A stretch of 64,000 nucleotides of DNA from Streptomyces phaeofaciens (GTDB lineage: Bacteria > Actinomycetota > Actinomycetes > Streptomycetales > Streptomycetaceae), in the NCBI RefSeq assembly GCF_014648915.1, contig NZ_BMSA01000009.1, forward strand, positions 186,001-250,000. Direction: 5' to 3'. Both the position numbers and the translations under genes were made by a program. Every line of letters starts with the position of its first letter. Positions within the stretch are counted from its first letter, which is position 1. The notes beneath the pieces are model-generated. The model ran no database searches, was not told the DNA's origin, and was given only the letters and a program-made list of their open reading frames with translations. This document shows positions 1-8,308 of the stretch, in pieces.

Positions 1-1394
1 AGATCGAGACCGCCCTCGTCGAACTGGCCCGGCTGACAGGGGAGGGGCGCTACCTCGACCAGGCCGCGCTGTTCGTCGAACGCCGAGGCCACGGCACCCT
101 CCCCGAAGGCGAGTTCGGCCGCGCCTACCACCAGGACGACCTGCCCGTCCGTCGGGCCGGTGTGCTGCGCGGCCACGCCGTCCGTGCCCTCTACCTCGCG
201 GCCGGCGCCGTCGACGTGGCCGTGGAGAGCGGCGACGACGACCTCCTCGCCGCCGTCGTACGGCAGTGGGAGGCCGCTGTCGCCCGCCGCACCCATCTCA
301 CCGGCGGCATGGGTTCCCACCACCGCGACGAGTCCTTCGGCGACGACTTCGTGCTGCCGCCCGACCGCGCCTACTCGGAGACCTGCGCGGGCGTCGCCTC
401 CGTCCAGCTCGCCTGGCGGCTGCTGCTGGCCACCGGCGAGGCCCGGTTCGCCGACCTGGCGGAGCGGACCCTGTTCAACGTGGTCGCCACCTCCCCGTCC
501 GAGGACGGCCGGTCCTTCTTCTACGCCAACACCCTGCACCGGCGGCGGCGCGGCACCGTGCCGGCGGCGGACGCCGTGACCCTGCGCGCCGAATCCGGCC
601 TGCGCGCCCCGTGGTTCGCGGTGTCCTGCTGCCCCACCAACGTGGCCCGCACCCTCGCCCAGCTGCCCGCCCACCTCGCCACCGCCGACGACCACGGCAT
701 CCAGCTGCACCAGTACGCCGACGCGGAGATCACCACCACCCTCGCGGACGGCCACCCCGTCGCGCTACGGGTCCGTACCGACTGTCCGTACGGCGGCGAG
801 GTGGCCGTGCGCGTCGAGCGGGCAGTCCCGGGCCGGCCGTGGACCCTGTCGCTGCGGGTCCCCGCGTGGACGGCCGGCGCCACCGCCTGGCTGATCGGCC
901 CGGACGGCGCCCGCCGCCCCGTCGGCCCCGGCACGGCCCAGGTCACCCGGGCCTTCCGGCCCGGCGACGAGATCCGCCTCGAACTGCCCGTCGCCCCGCG
1001 CTGGACCGTGCCCGACCCCCGCGTCGACGCGGTACGCGGCACGCTGGCCGTCCAGCGCGGACCGCTGGTGTACTGCGCGGAGTCCGTGGACCTCCCGGAC
1101 GGCCACGACGTCGACACGATCCGGGTGGACCCGTCCGCCCCGCCGCAGGACGGGCCCGACGGCACCGTCGTGGTCGCGGGCGAGGCCACCGCCTACGGCG
1201 ACCGGCCCGACGCGCCCTGGCCGTACCACCCGCTCGACACCCCCGCCGGTCCGCCGGCCGCCGAGCGCCGGGGGATCGTCCTGGTCCCGTACCACTCCTG
1301 GGCGAACCGCGGACCCTCGACGATGCGGGTGTGGCTCCCGGCGGAGCGACCGGCGAGCCACCCGCTCCGATTGGGTGCCGAGGGCGACGTATGA
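1..1394 (+). CDS. GH127-type beta-L-arabinofuranosidase, 5'-truncated by window edge
   Basis: The reading frame is open from the first bases, so the N-terminus lies outside the window; about 464 residues are present. The family (GH127, DUF1680) removes terminal beta-L-arabinofuranosyl units from arabinan or hydroxyproline-linked glycans. Two family landmarks are visible: SETCA (bases 375-389), carrying a zinc-binding Glu and Cys, and SCCPTN (bases 624-641), carrying the nucleophilic Cys with a second zinc-binding Cys. The C-terminal half reads as a beta-sandwich region. No signal peptide can be judged. It converges on the ABC permease gene across a hairpin. Specificity for arabinose rather than another sugar is inferred from the family. 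Confidence 0.85.
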   Translation, partial: IETALVELARLTGEGRYLDQAALFVERRGHGTLPEGEFGRAYHQDDLPVRRAGVLRGHAVRALYLAAGAVDVAVESGDDDLLAAVVRQWEAAVARRTHLTGGMGSHHRDESFGDDFVLPPDRAYSETCAGVASVQLAWRLLLATGEARFADLAERTLFNVVATSPSEDGRSFFYANTLHRRRRGTVPAADAVTLRAESGLRAPWFAVSCCPTNVARTLAQLPAHLATADDHGIQLHQYADAEITTTLADGHPVALRVRTDCPYGGEVAVRVERAVPGRPWTLSLRVPAWTAGATAWLIGPDGARRPVGPGTAQVTRAFRPGDEIRLELPVAPRWTVPDPRVDAVRGTLAVQRGPLVYCAESVDLPDGHDVDTIRVDPSAPPQDGPDGTVVVAGEATAYGDRPDAPWPYHPLDTPAGPPAAERRGIVLVPYHSWANRGPSTMRVWLPAERPASHPLRLGAEGDV

Positions 1395-1434
1395 GGCGCG
1401 CCCCCTTGGACGAGGGGCCGCGACGTACGACGCG

Positions 1435-1458
1435 GCGCCCCCTTGGACAAGGGGGCGG
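1435..1458. terminator. Bidirectional stem-loop between convergent genes
   Basis: CGCCCCCTTG and CAAGGGGGCG form a near-perfect 10-bp stem around a tiny loop. A second, less perfect copy of the same left arm occurs at about 1398-1420 (CGCGCCCCCTTGGACGAGG). The position between two converging stop codons suits a shared terminator. Confidence 0.6.
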
Positions 1459-1505
1459 CCGAAGCGGTGAACACGCCGGGACGGTGGACGGCCGTGACCG
1501 TGCCG

Positions 1506-2546
1506 CTACTCCTGCTTCTCGCCCGACGCGAACCGCGAGATGATCAGCGCGACGATGATGATCGCGCCGTTCAGGAACTGGTTCCACAACGGCGGCACAC
1601 CCGCCAGCGTCATCACATTGACGACCAGCTGGAGCGTCAGCACACCGGTCAGCGCGCCGAACACGGACCCCTTGCCGCCGTTGAGGCTGACGCCGCCGAT
1701 GACGGTCGCCGCGAACACCTGGAAGATCCAGCCGCTGCCCTGGGTCGCAGAGATCGAGCCGTAGTGACCGCTGTACAGGATCCCGGCGAACGCGGCCAGC
1801 AGGCTGCCGAGGATCAGCACCACCCACACGATCCGGTCGACCCGGATGCCCGCGGTACGGGCCGCCTCCGCGTTGCCGCCGATCGCGTACAGCGCCCGGC
1901 CGTGCCGCAGCCAGGCCAGGGCCGCGCTGCCCAGCGCGAACAGCACCACGCAGATCCAGATCGCCGCGGGCGCCCCCCACCACGACGCCTTGCCCAAGTA
2001 GGTGAAGGAGGAAGGCAGTTCGACGATGGACTGGCCCTCGGACAGGGCGACCTGGAGACCGCGGAGCATGGTGAGCATGCCGAGGGTCACGATGAAGCCG
2101 TTGAGGCGCAGCTTCAGGATCAGGAACCCGTTGACGGCCCCGATCACCACGCCCACCAGCAGACAGAGCGGCACGGCCGTCCACTCGGGCAGCAGCCCGA
2201 GGCCGGTGAACCGCGCGCCACTGGTGGGCAGGACCAGCCACACCGCGACGACCGGGGCCACGCCGATCGTGGACTCCAGGGAGAGGTCCATCCGCCCGCA
2301 GATCAGGATCAGCGCGGTGGCCAGGACCAGCAGACTCAGCTCCGTGGACTGCTGGGCGACCCCGATCAGGTTGTCGCCGGTCAGGAAGGCCGGCGAGACG
2401 ATGAACCCGATCAGCCCCAGCACCAGGATGGCGGGGATCAGGGACAGTTCACGGAAGCGGCCGAGATCGAGCCCGCGCCGGGTCCCCTCGGCGTCCTTCC
2501 GCGCCACGTTCGCCGTGGGGTCGGTGACATCTGTGGTGGCGGACAT
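1506..2546 (-). CDS. Ribose/xylose-type sugar ABC transporter permease
   Basis: A 346-residue integral membrane protein of the RbsC/AraH family (BPD_transp_2), with about 8-10 hydrophobic segments and the characteristic GNAEAARTAGI and YGSISATQGSGWIFQVFAA stretches near residues 210-270. It would form the membrane channel of the importer encoded upstream. The start is ATG at 2546, two bases after the stop of the ATPase gene, with a GGAAGG ribosome site inside the end of that gene, so the two are translationally coupled. An in-frame extension upstream runs into the ATPase gene and is rejected. Confidence 0.9.
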   Translation of the reverse strand: MSATTDVTDPTANVARKDAEGTRRGLDLGRFRELSLIPAILVLGLIGFIVSPAFLTGDNLIGVAQQSTELSLLVLATALILICGRMDLSLESTIGVAPVVAVWLVLPTSGARFTGLGLLPEWTAVPLCLLVGVVIGAVNGFLILKLRLNGFIVTLGMLTMLRGLQVALSEGQSIVELPSSFTYLGKASWWGAPAAIWICVVLFALGSAALAWLRHGRALYAIGGNAEAARTAGIRVDRIVWVVLILGSLLAAFAGILYSGHYGSISATQGSGWIFQVFAATVIGGVSLNGGKGSVFGALTGVLTLQLVVNVMTLAGVPPLWNQFLNGAIIIVALIISRFASGEKQE

Positions 2547-2548
2547 GA

Positions 2549-4180
2549 CTACCTTCCGTGCTCTGCGGTGTCGGACACTCCGGTGGCGGACGTCGGTGCC
2601 CGGCCGGCCACGCCCTCGACGGCGGCGACCACCTGCTCGTCCCGCCAGCCCCGGTCGAACTCGGCGACCACGCGCCCGTGGAACATGACGACGACCCGGT
2701 CGCACACCCTGAGATCGTCCAGCTCGTCGGAGACGATCAGCGCGGCCTTCCCGCCGTCCGCGACCTGGCGGATACGGCGCAGCAGGAACTCCTTGGACCG
2801 CACGTCCACCCCGTTGGTGGGCCGGACGGCGACCAGCACACGCGGGTCGGTGGCCAGCGCCCGGGCGACGACGACCTTCTGCTGATTGCCGCCGGACAGG
2901 GCCGACACCAAGGTGGCCGCCCCCGGCGTCTTGATGTCGAGGTCCCGGATCATGCGCTGGGCGAAGACCCTGGTCCGCGCGGGCAGCACCGTGCCGAACG
3001 GGCCCAGCTGGCCGGTCACGGTGAGCGTCGCGTTCTCCGCCACGCTGCGGTGGTGGACCAGGCCCTGCAGATGCCGGTCCTCCGGGACCAGACCGACCCC
3101 GGCGGCCAGCGCCGACGGCACGCTGCCCGTGCGGACGGCCCGGCCGTCGACCGTGATCCGGCCCGCCTCGGCACGATGCAGACCGGCCACGGCCTCCCCG
3201 ACCCGCACATGACCGCTGGCCGCCGCTCCCGCCAGCCCCACCACCTCACCGGCGCGCACCGCCAGCGACAGGTCGCGGCAGGCGCCGGGGAGGGTGAGGT
3301 CCTCGATCGTCAGCAGGGTGCCGGGCGCGGTCGGCGCCGGGTCACCGGCCCGCGCCGTGGGGAGACCGGTGGCCCCGGCGGCCGGCGGACCGGCGGCGGG
3401 AGCGTCCGTCGCGGTGGCGGTCTCCCCGGTCATCGCCTCCACCAGCGCCTGGTGGCCGACCTCGGCGACGGGAGCGGTCAGGATGTGCGTCGCGTCGCGG
3501 TACACCGTGACCGTGGTGCAGAGGTCGTACACCTCCTGGAGGTGGTGCGAGATGAAGAGGAAGGCGACGCCCTGCCGCCGAAGGTCGCGGAGCTTGTCGA
3601 AGAGCCGGGCGATGCCTCGGGCATCGAGCTTCGCGGTCGGCTCGTCCAGCACGATGAAGCGTGCGCCGAACGACAGCGCTCGCGCGATCTCCACGAACTG
3701 CCGCTGCTCCACGGTGAGTTCACCGGCCCGCGCGGCGGGGTCGACGTCCACGCCGTACTCGCCGAGGAGTTCCTCGGCCCGTCGCCGCAACTGCCGCCAG
3801 CGGATGGGCCGGAGCGGGCCGGCGCTCTGCCGGTTCAGGAAGAGGTTCTCCGCGACGGTCAGCCCCGGGATGATCGTGGACCGCTGGTAGACACAGGCCA
3901 CCCGGGATCGCCAGGCGTCGATGTCGCCGAAGGCGGGCGCCGGTTCGCCGGAGAAGCGCAGACCGCCGGTGTCGGGGCGCTGGAGCCCGGTCAGCAGGGA
4001 CACGAGCGTCGACTTGCCGGCTCCGTTGCGGCCCACCAGGGCGTGCGCCTCGCCCGCGGCGACGGCGATCCGGGCGTCGCGCAGCGCGACGGTGGCGCCG
4101 AACCTCTTGCCGACACCGATGGCCTCGGCCACCGGCGCGGGGCCGCCGCCGGGTGCCGGAGCGGTCGCGGTGTCCGTCAT
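2549..4180 (-). CDS. Sugar ABC transporter ATP-binding protein, two fused ATPase domains
   Basis: A 543-residue RbsA/MglA-type protein. The first domain has a canonical Walker A (GRNGAGKST, residues 50-58) and a diverged signature (LTVEQRQ); the second lacks a normal Walker A (GLAGAAASGH) but keeps the signature LSGGNQQK. This asymmetry is usual for the family. It powers uptake of a pentose or deoxyhexose with the neighbouring permease and lipoprotein. A Pro/Ala/Gly-rich linker joins the domains near residues 245-290. ATG start is preceded by GAAGGA. Confidence 0.93.
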   Translation of the reverse strand: MTDTATAPAPGGGPAPVAEAIGVGKRFGATVALRDARIAVAAGEAHALVGRNGAGKSTLVSLLTGLQRPDTGGLRFSGEPAPAFGDIDAWRSRVACVYQRSTIIPGLTVAENLFLNRQSAGPLRPIRWRQLRRRAEELLGEYGVDVDPAARAGELTVEQRQFVEIARALSFGARFIVLDEPTAKLDARGIARLFDKLRDLRRQGVAFLFISHHLQEVYDLCTTVTVYRDATHILTAPVAEVGHQALVEAMTGETATATDAPAAGPPAAGATGLPTARAGDPAPTAPGTLLTIEDLTLPGACRDLSLAVRAGEVVGLAGAAASGHVRVGEAVAGLHRAEAGRITVDGRAVRTGSVPSALAAGVGLVPEDRHLQGLVHHRSVAENATLTVTGQLGPFGTVLPARTRVFAQRMIRDLDIKTPGAATLVSALSGGNQQKVVVARALATDPRVLVAVRPTNGVDVRSKEFLLRRIRQVADGGKAALIVSDELDDLRVCDRVVVMFHGRVVAEFDRGWRDEQVVAAVEGVAGRAPTSATGVSDTAEHGR

Positions 4181-4204
4181 GGATACCGTCCTTCGTGGGG
4201 AGAC

Positions 4205-4248
4205 GCGGGAGAAGCGGGATGCGCGGGAGAAGCGGGATGCGCGGGAGA
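4205..4248. repeat. 18-bp direct repeat in the spacer between binding protein and ATPase genes
   Basis: GCGGGAGAAGCGGGATGC occurs twice back to back (4205-4222, 4223-4240) followed by a partial third copy. On the transcribed strand the 135-bp spacer is strongly pyrimidine-rich. It may mark a processing or attenuation region that lets the binding protein be made in excess, but nothing in the sequence proves this. Confidence 0.6.
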
Positions 4249-4315
4249 GGGGGCGGGAGGTGGGAAAGCGGAGGCGGGAGGTGGGGAGGCGGGGACGGGC
4301 GGGGCCGTCGGCCGG

Positions 4316-5368
4316 TCACTGGCCGACGGAGTTGCCCCACAGCGTCTTGTCGTCCACGTTCTCCTTGGTCACGAGCGGTGCCGGAAGCTGGTCCTCGAGG
4401 CCGTTCGGGATCTTGATGATCGTGGAGTCGTGGTCCGTCCCGCCCGGCTCGAAGGTCTTGCCCTCGGCCGCGGCCTTCGCGTAGTACAGCGCGTACTTGG
4501 CGTAGAGGTCGGCGGGCTGGGAGACGGTCGCGTCGATCTGGCCCTTGCGGATCGCCTCGAACTCCTGCGGGATGCCGTCGTTGGAGATGATCGAGATGTG
4601 CCCCTTCTGGCCGGCCGGCTTGAGCAGGCCCTTCTGCTCCAGCAGGGCGAGGGTCGGCTGGAGGAAGACGCCGCCCGCCTGCATGTAGATGCCGTTCAGA
4701 TCGGGGTGCTGGGCGAGCAGGCTCTGGAGCTTGGCGGAGGCCACGTCGCCCTTCCAGTCGGTGGGCAGCTCGAACACCTCGATCTTCGGGAACTTCGTCT
4801 TCATGCACTCCGCGAAGGCCTCGGAGCGGTCCCGTCCGTTGATGGAGTCCAGGGCGCCCTGGAGTTCGGCGACCTTGCCCTCACCGCCGAGCTGCTCGCC
4901 GAGGAACTCGCAGGCCTTGGTGCCGTACGCCCGGTTGTCCGCGCGGACGACCATGTAGACGTCGCCCTTGTCGGGCCGGGTGTCGACGCTCACCACGGGG
5001 ATCTTCTTCGAGGCGAGGGTATCGAGGGTGGAAGCGATCGCGCCGGTGTCCTGCGGGGCCATGACGACGGCCTTGGCGCCCGTGTTCTGGAAGACCTGCA
5101 CATTGGCGACCAGCTTGGTGATGTCGTTCTGCGAGTTGCTCAGCGGCAGCGCGTTGACGCCCTCGGACTTGATGTCCTTGCGCAGGTACTCGGCGTAGGA
5201 GTTCCAGAAGTCGGAGTCGGAGCGTGGCAGGTCGATGCCGACGGCCGGGCCGTCGCCGGCCGAGCCGCCGGATCCTCCGCTGTCGCGGTTGCACGCGGTG
5301 AGGAGGACGAAGGCCGCGAGGGCGGCGCCGGCTGCGAGGGCGGTGGAGCGGGTACGAGCGAGCTTCAT
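4316..5368 (-). CDS. Sugar-binding lipoprotein of the ribose-type ABC importer
   Basis: A 350-residue extracellular solute-binding protein of the periplasmic-binding-protein family 4 (RbsB/XylF type). The signal peptide ends in the lipobox LLTAC with Cys26 as lipid anchor, followed by a Ser/Gly linker. The ligand-binding core starts VGIDLPRSDSDFW, and a hinge-region SNDGIPQEF stretch follows near residue 255. It is first in the minus-strand importer operon. The divergent L-fuconate-dehydratase-like gene suggests L-fucose, L-rhamnose or L-arabinose as candidate ligands (inference). An AAGGAG ribosome site precedes the ATG. Confidence 0.92.
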   Translation of the reverse strand: MKLARTRSTALAAGAALAAFVLLTACNRDSGGSGGSAGDGPAVGIDLPRSDSDFWNSYAEYLRKDIKSEGVNALPLSNSQNDITKLVANVQVFQNTGAKAVVMAPQDTGAIASTLDTLASKKIPVVSVDTRPDKGDVYMVVRADNRAYGTKACEFLGEQLGGEGKVAELQGALDSINGRDRSEAFAECMKTKFPKIEVFELPTDWKGDVASAKLQSLLAQHPDLNGIYMQAGGVFLQPTLALLEQKGLLKPAGQKGHISIISNDGIPQEFEAIRKGQIDATVSQPADLYAKYALYYAKAAAEGKTFEPGGTDHDSTIIKIPNGLEDQLPAPLVTKENVDDKTLWGNSVGQ

Positions 5369-5417
5369 GGCCGGGTTCTCTCCTTAGCCAGGGCTGGGAA
5401 CCGTGCGGGGCGACGGC

Positions 5418-5519
5418 AGAGAGGGAGAGCGAAGGGAGGGGGGGCGGAGGTGGGGAGGGAGGAGCGGAAGAGGGAGGAGACGGAGAGAGGGGAGCTGAGG
5501 GAAGAGAAGGAGGGAGCGC
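5418..5519. repeat. Polypurine (GA-rich) tract upstream of the binding-protein gene
   Basis: About 100 bases are almost entirely G and A on the plus strand, in irregular GGGAGG/GGAAGAG-like units. It lies in the probable 5' leader of the minus-strand importer operon, where it would be transcribed as a pyrimidine-rich RNA. Confidence 0.7.
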
Positions 5520-5533
5520 ACCGAAGGCCGGTG

Positions 5534-5548
5534 ATTCCTCCGATGTAT
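5534..5548. promoter_or_regulatory. Operator copy 1 (ATTCCTCCGATGTAT)
   Basis: This is one of four 15-bp imperfect palindromes matching ATTCnTCSGAnGAAT. It sits about 165 bp upstream of the sugar-binding lipoprotein start, on the importer side. Confidence 0.6.
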
Positions 5549-5749
5549 CTCGGACGTCGAGGACGTTACGACGGTGTCATCGGCGTTGACAAGGGGTCCG
5601 TTCGCACGGAATCGGAGGAGGGTGCTCGGCCTGAACAGGACTGCCTGAACGGGAGTTGACGGGTGGCCGCGATCGTCGTCCCCCGGCGGTCCGGGCGGTG
5701 TGCGGAGGAGTGGGGTGTCCGGGGTCGCAGGATGCCCCTCTGTCGCCTG

Positions 5750-5764
5750 ATTCATCGGAGGGTG
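5750..5764. promoter_or_regulatory. Operator copy 2 (ATTCATCGGAGGGTG)
   Basis: The left half matches the shared palindrome exactly and the right half is degraded. It lies mid-way in the divergent region. Confidence 0.45.
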
Positions 5765-5844
5765 CGGCGTGCTCGTGTGGCCCCAAGTGGTCCATTCGGC
5801 GCATATTGCGCCCCTGGCCTGCGTCGATTCACCACCTCGATCGA

Positions 5845-5859
5845 ATACATCCGAGGAAT
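5845..5859. promoter_or_regulatory. Operator copy 3 (ATACATCCGAGGAAT)
   Basis: Its reverse complement, ATTCCTCGGATGTAT, differs from operator copy 1 at a single base. It lies about 100 bp upstream of the enolase-family gene. Confidence 0.6.
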
Positions 5860-5903
5860 GCGTTGTCATGACATCGAAGGGCCCCTACAGTCGCTGTGCT
5901 GCC

Positions 5904-5918
5904 ATTCCTCCGATGAAT
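5904..5918. promoter_or_regulatory. Operator copy 4 (ATTCCTCCGATGAAT)
   Basis: This is the most symmetrical copy. It lies about 30 bp before the preferred TTG start of the enolase-family gene and would overlap an alternative ATG start, so a bound repressor would cover the promoter or start region. Confidence 0.62.
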
Positions 5919-5946
5919 GAGTGCCGAGCTGCGAAAGGCGTCCTCC

Positions 5947-7299
5947 TTGACCACCCCTTCGACCAGCCCTCTGACCGCGCCTCCCGCTCGGATCGTCGCG
6001 GTGGACACCCACGACATCCGCTTCCCCACCTCGCGGGAGCTGGACGGTTCCGACGCGATGAACCCGGACCCCGACTACTCCGCCGCCTATGTGGTGCTGC
6101 GCACCGACTCCTCCGACGGACTCGAAGGGCACGGCTTCACCTTCACCATCGGGCGCGGCAACGACGTCCAGGTCGCCGCGATCGCCGCCCTGCGGCCGCA
6201 TCTCCTGGGCCGGAACGTGGCCGAGCTGTGCGCCGACCCGGCCTCGCTCAGCCGCGACCTCGTCGGGGACAGTCAACTGCGCTGGCTCGGGCCCGAGAAG
6301 GGCGTGATGCACATGGCGATCGGCGCGGTGGTCAACGCCGCGTGGGACCTGGCCGCCAAGCGGGCCGGACAGCCGCTGTGGCGGCTGCTCGCCCACGCCG
6401 ATCCCGTATGGCTGGTCTCCCAGGTCGACTTCCGCTACCTCGCCGACGCCCTCACCCCCGAGGAGGCGCTCGGCCTGCTGCGCGAGGGGCGACGCGGTCT
6501 GGCCGAGCGGGAGGCGGCACTGCTGGAGCGCGGCTACCCCGGCTACACCACCTCGCCGGGCTGGCTCGGCTACTCCGACGAGAAGCTCACCCGGCTCGCC
6601 AAGCAGGCCGTCGCCGACGGCTTCACCCAGATCAAGCTCAAGGTCGGGGCCGACCTCGACGACGACCTCCGCCGTATGCGCACCGCCCGCGCGGCCGTCG
6701 GCGAGCGCGTCCGTATCGCCGTCGACGCCAACCAGCGCTGGAACGTGGGCGAGGCGATCGAGTGGACCCGGGCGCTCGCCGGCCTGAACCCGTACTGGAT
6801 CGAGGAGCCGACCAGCCCCGACGACATCCTCGGCCACGCCGCCGTCCGCGAGGGAGTGGCGCCGGTGAAGGTCGCCACCGGTGAACACGTCCAGAACCGC
6901 GTGGTCTTCAAGCAGTTGCTCCAGGCCGGCGCCCTCGACGTCCTCCAGATCGACGCGGCCCGGGTCGGCGGCGTCAACGAGAACCTCGCCATCCTGCTGC
7001 TCGCCGCCAAGTTCGGCGTGCCGGTGTGCCCGCACGCCGGCGGCGTGGGCCTGTGCGAGCTGGTCCAGCACCTGTCGATGTTCGACTACCTGGCCCTGTC
7101 CGGCACCACCGAGGACCGGGTCATCGAGTACGTCGACCATCTTCACGAGCACTTCACCGCGCCCGTGGTGATCCGCGACGGCCACTACACGGCCCCGCTC
7201 ACCCCCGGCTTCTCCGCCACCATGCACCCCGCGTCCATCGCCGAGTACCGCTACCCGGACGGCACGTTCTGGGCCGCCGACCTCGCCGGACGGCAGTAG
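5947..7299 (+). CDS. L-fuconate dehydratase-like enolase superfamily enzyme
   Basis: The 450-residue protein matches the L-fuconate dehydratase branch of the mandelate-racemase-like enolases (human ENOSF1 belongs here). These enzymes dehydrate L-fuconate to 2-keto-3-deoxy-L-fuconate. Visible landmarks are MNPDPDYSAAYVVL near the N-terminus, IKLKVG (catalytic Lys pair), DANQRW, EEPTSPDDI and TGEHVQNR (metal-binding Asp/Glu/Glu) and HAGGVGLCE (catalytic His). I chose TTG at 5947 because GAAAGG lies eight bases upstream; an ATG at 5917 is in frame but has no ribosome site and overlaps an operator copy. Together with the divergent importer it suggests oxidative deoxysugar catabolism. Confidence 0.88.
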   Translation: MTTPSTSPLTAPPARIVAVDTHDIRFPTSRELDGSDAMNPDPDYSAAYVVLRTDSSDGLEGHGFTFTIGRGNDVQVAAIAALRPHLLGRNVAELCADPASLSRDLVGDSQLRWLGPEKGVMHMAIGAVVNAAWDLAAKRAGQPLWRLLAHADPVWLVSQVDFRYLADALTPEEALGLLREGRRGLAEREAALLERGYPGYTTSPGWLGYSDEKLTRLAKQAVADGFTQIKLKVGADLDDDLRRMRTARAAVGERVRIAVDANQRWNVGEAIEWTRALAGLNPYWIEEPTSPDDILGHAAVREGVAPVKVATGEHVQNRVVFKQLLQAGALDVLQIDAARVGGVNENLAILLLAAKFGVPVCPHAGGVGLCELVQHLSMFDYLALSGTTEDRVIEYVDHLHEHFTAPVVIRDGHYTAPLTPGFSATMHPASIAEYRYPDGTFWAADLAGRQ

Positions 7300-7510
7300 G
7301 CGCCGTCGCCCCCAGCCGTCGCCCCCGGCCGACAGTCCCGCCGTCCGGGCCGAGCCGGCCCCCGGCCCCCGGTGCTCTGTGCCCGGTGTGCGGCGCGCGG
7401 GGCTGGTGCGCGATCGGCGATCGGCTGCGACGATGGCGTTGGCGTGTGCCTGCCAGAGCCGCGGGCGCGGCCGTCGTGTCCTCGTCGGTGCCGGTCCGGG
7501 AGCGGTCTGG

Positions 7511-8218
7511 GTGAGTCTCATCGAGCAGGAGCAGCCGCTTCTCGACGCGTTACGGCCCCGGGACCGGGCCGCGCTGCTGGCGCTGGGCGTCCCGCGCGGC
7601 TACCGGACCGGCGAGGTACTGCTGTCCGAGAACGCCACCACGTCGTACGTCGTCGCACTCCTCGGCGGCTGGGCGACGGTGTCCGTGTCGACCGAGCGCG
7701 GCAGCCGGCTGATCCTCGCGTTGCGCGGAGCCGGTGAACTCGTCGGTGAACTCGCCGCGATGGACCGCCGCCCGCGCAGCGCCACGGTGACGGCCCTCGG
7801 TGACGTGGACGCCGTGGTGATCCCCGGTGACCGGTTCCGCGGCTTTCTCGCCGCCAGCCCCGCCGTCAGCGCGCTGGCGTTCCGGCAGCTCGGTTCGCGG
7901 CTGCGCAGCGCCGACGGCGAACGCCGCTCCCTGGCCTCGGAGAACGTCCTGCAACGGCTTGCCGCCCGGCTCCTGGAACTGGCCGTGCGGACCGGGCGCC
8001 GCGCCGCCGACGGCAGTGTCACCGTCGACCTGCCGCTGCCCCAGCACGATCTCGCGGCCTCCGTGGGCTCGACCCGGGAGGCGGTCGCCAAGGCGCTGCG
8101 GCTGCTGCGCGAGCGGGGCATCGTCCGCACGGCCACCCGGCAGATCGCCGTCGTGGAACTGGAGCCGCTGCGGCTGCTGGCCGGGGAAGGATCCGAGCCG
8201 GGCCGGCCGACTGTGTAA
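7511..8218 (+). CDS. Crp/Fnr-family transcriptional regulator with intact cNMP-pocket motif
   Basis: A 235-residue protein with an N-terminal cyclic-nucleotide-binding beta-roll (about 10-125) and a C-terminal winged helix (PQHDLAASVGSTREAVAKAL as recognition region, about 175-195). The phosphate-binding cassette reads GELAAMDRRPRSATV, keeping the Glu and Arg that contact cAMP or cGMP in true cNMP binders. The GTG start at 7511 follows GGGAG by eight bases; longer upstream starts lack a ribosome site. It directly precedes a nucleotidyl-cyclase-like gene on the same strand, which suggests it senses that enzyme's product (inference). Confidence 0.88.
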   Translation: MSLIEQEQPLLDALRPRDRAALLALGVPRGYRTGEVLLSENATTSYVVALLGGWATVSVSTERGSRLILALRGAGELVGELAAMDRRPRSATVTALGDVDAVVIPGDRFRGFLAASPAVSALAFRQLGSRLRSADGERRSLASENVLQRLAARLLELAVRTGRRAADGSVTVDLPLPQHDLAASVGSTREAVAKALRLLRERGIVRTATRQIAVVELEPLRLLAGEGSEPGRPTV

Positions 8219-8308
8219 ACGGCTACAGACGGCCGGGGCGGACCGGGCTCATCCTGTCCGTGCCGGGCCGTGATTCTTCGGATTCTCAGGGATTCTCAGG
8301 GGGGAAGA

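Larger units (their letters stand above)
5369..5946. other. Divergent regulatory region with four operator copies and a polypurine tract
   Basis: This 578-bp stretch separates the sugar-importer operon from the enolase-family gene. It holds four related 15-bp palindromes (listed separately) and a purine-rich tract at about 5418-5519. Reading frames crossing it have no recognisable protein features and poor starts, so I treat it as non-coding. Confidence 0.7.

Noticed and set aside
1443..2885. Plus-strand frames opposite the ABC transporter operon
   Set aside because: Gln/Asp/His-rich products with no domain; the minus-strand genes have clear families and coupling.
5384..5869. 161-residue minus-strand gene in the deoxysugar control region
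   Set aside because: Low-complexity product from the polypurine tract, overlaps all four operator copies, no plausible start.
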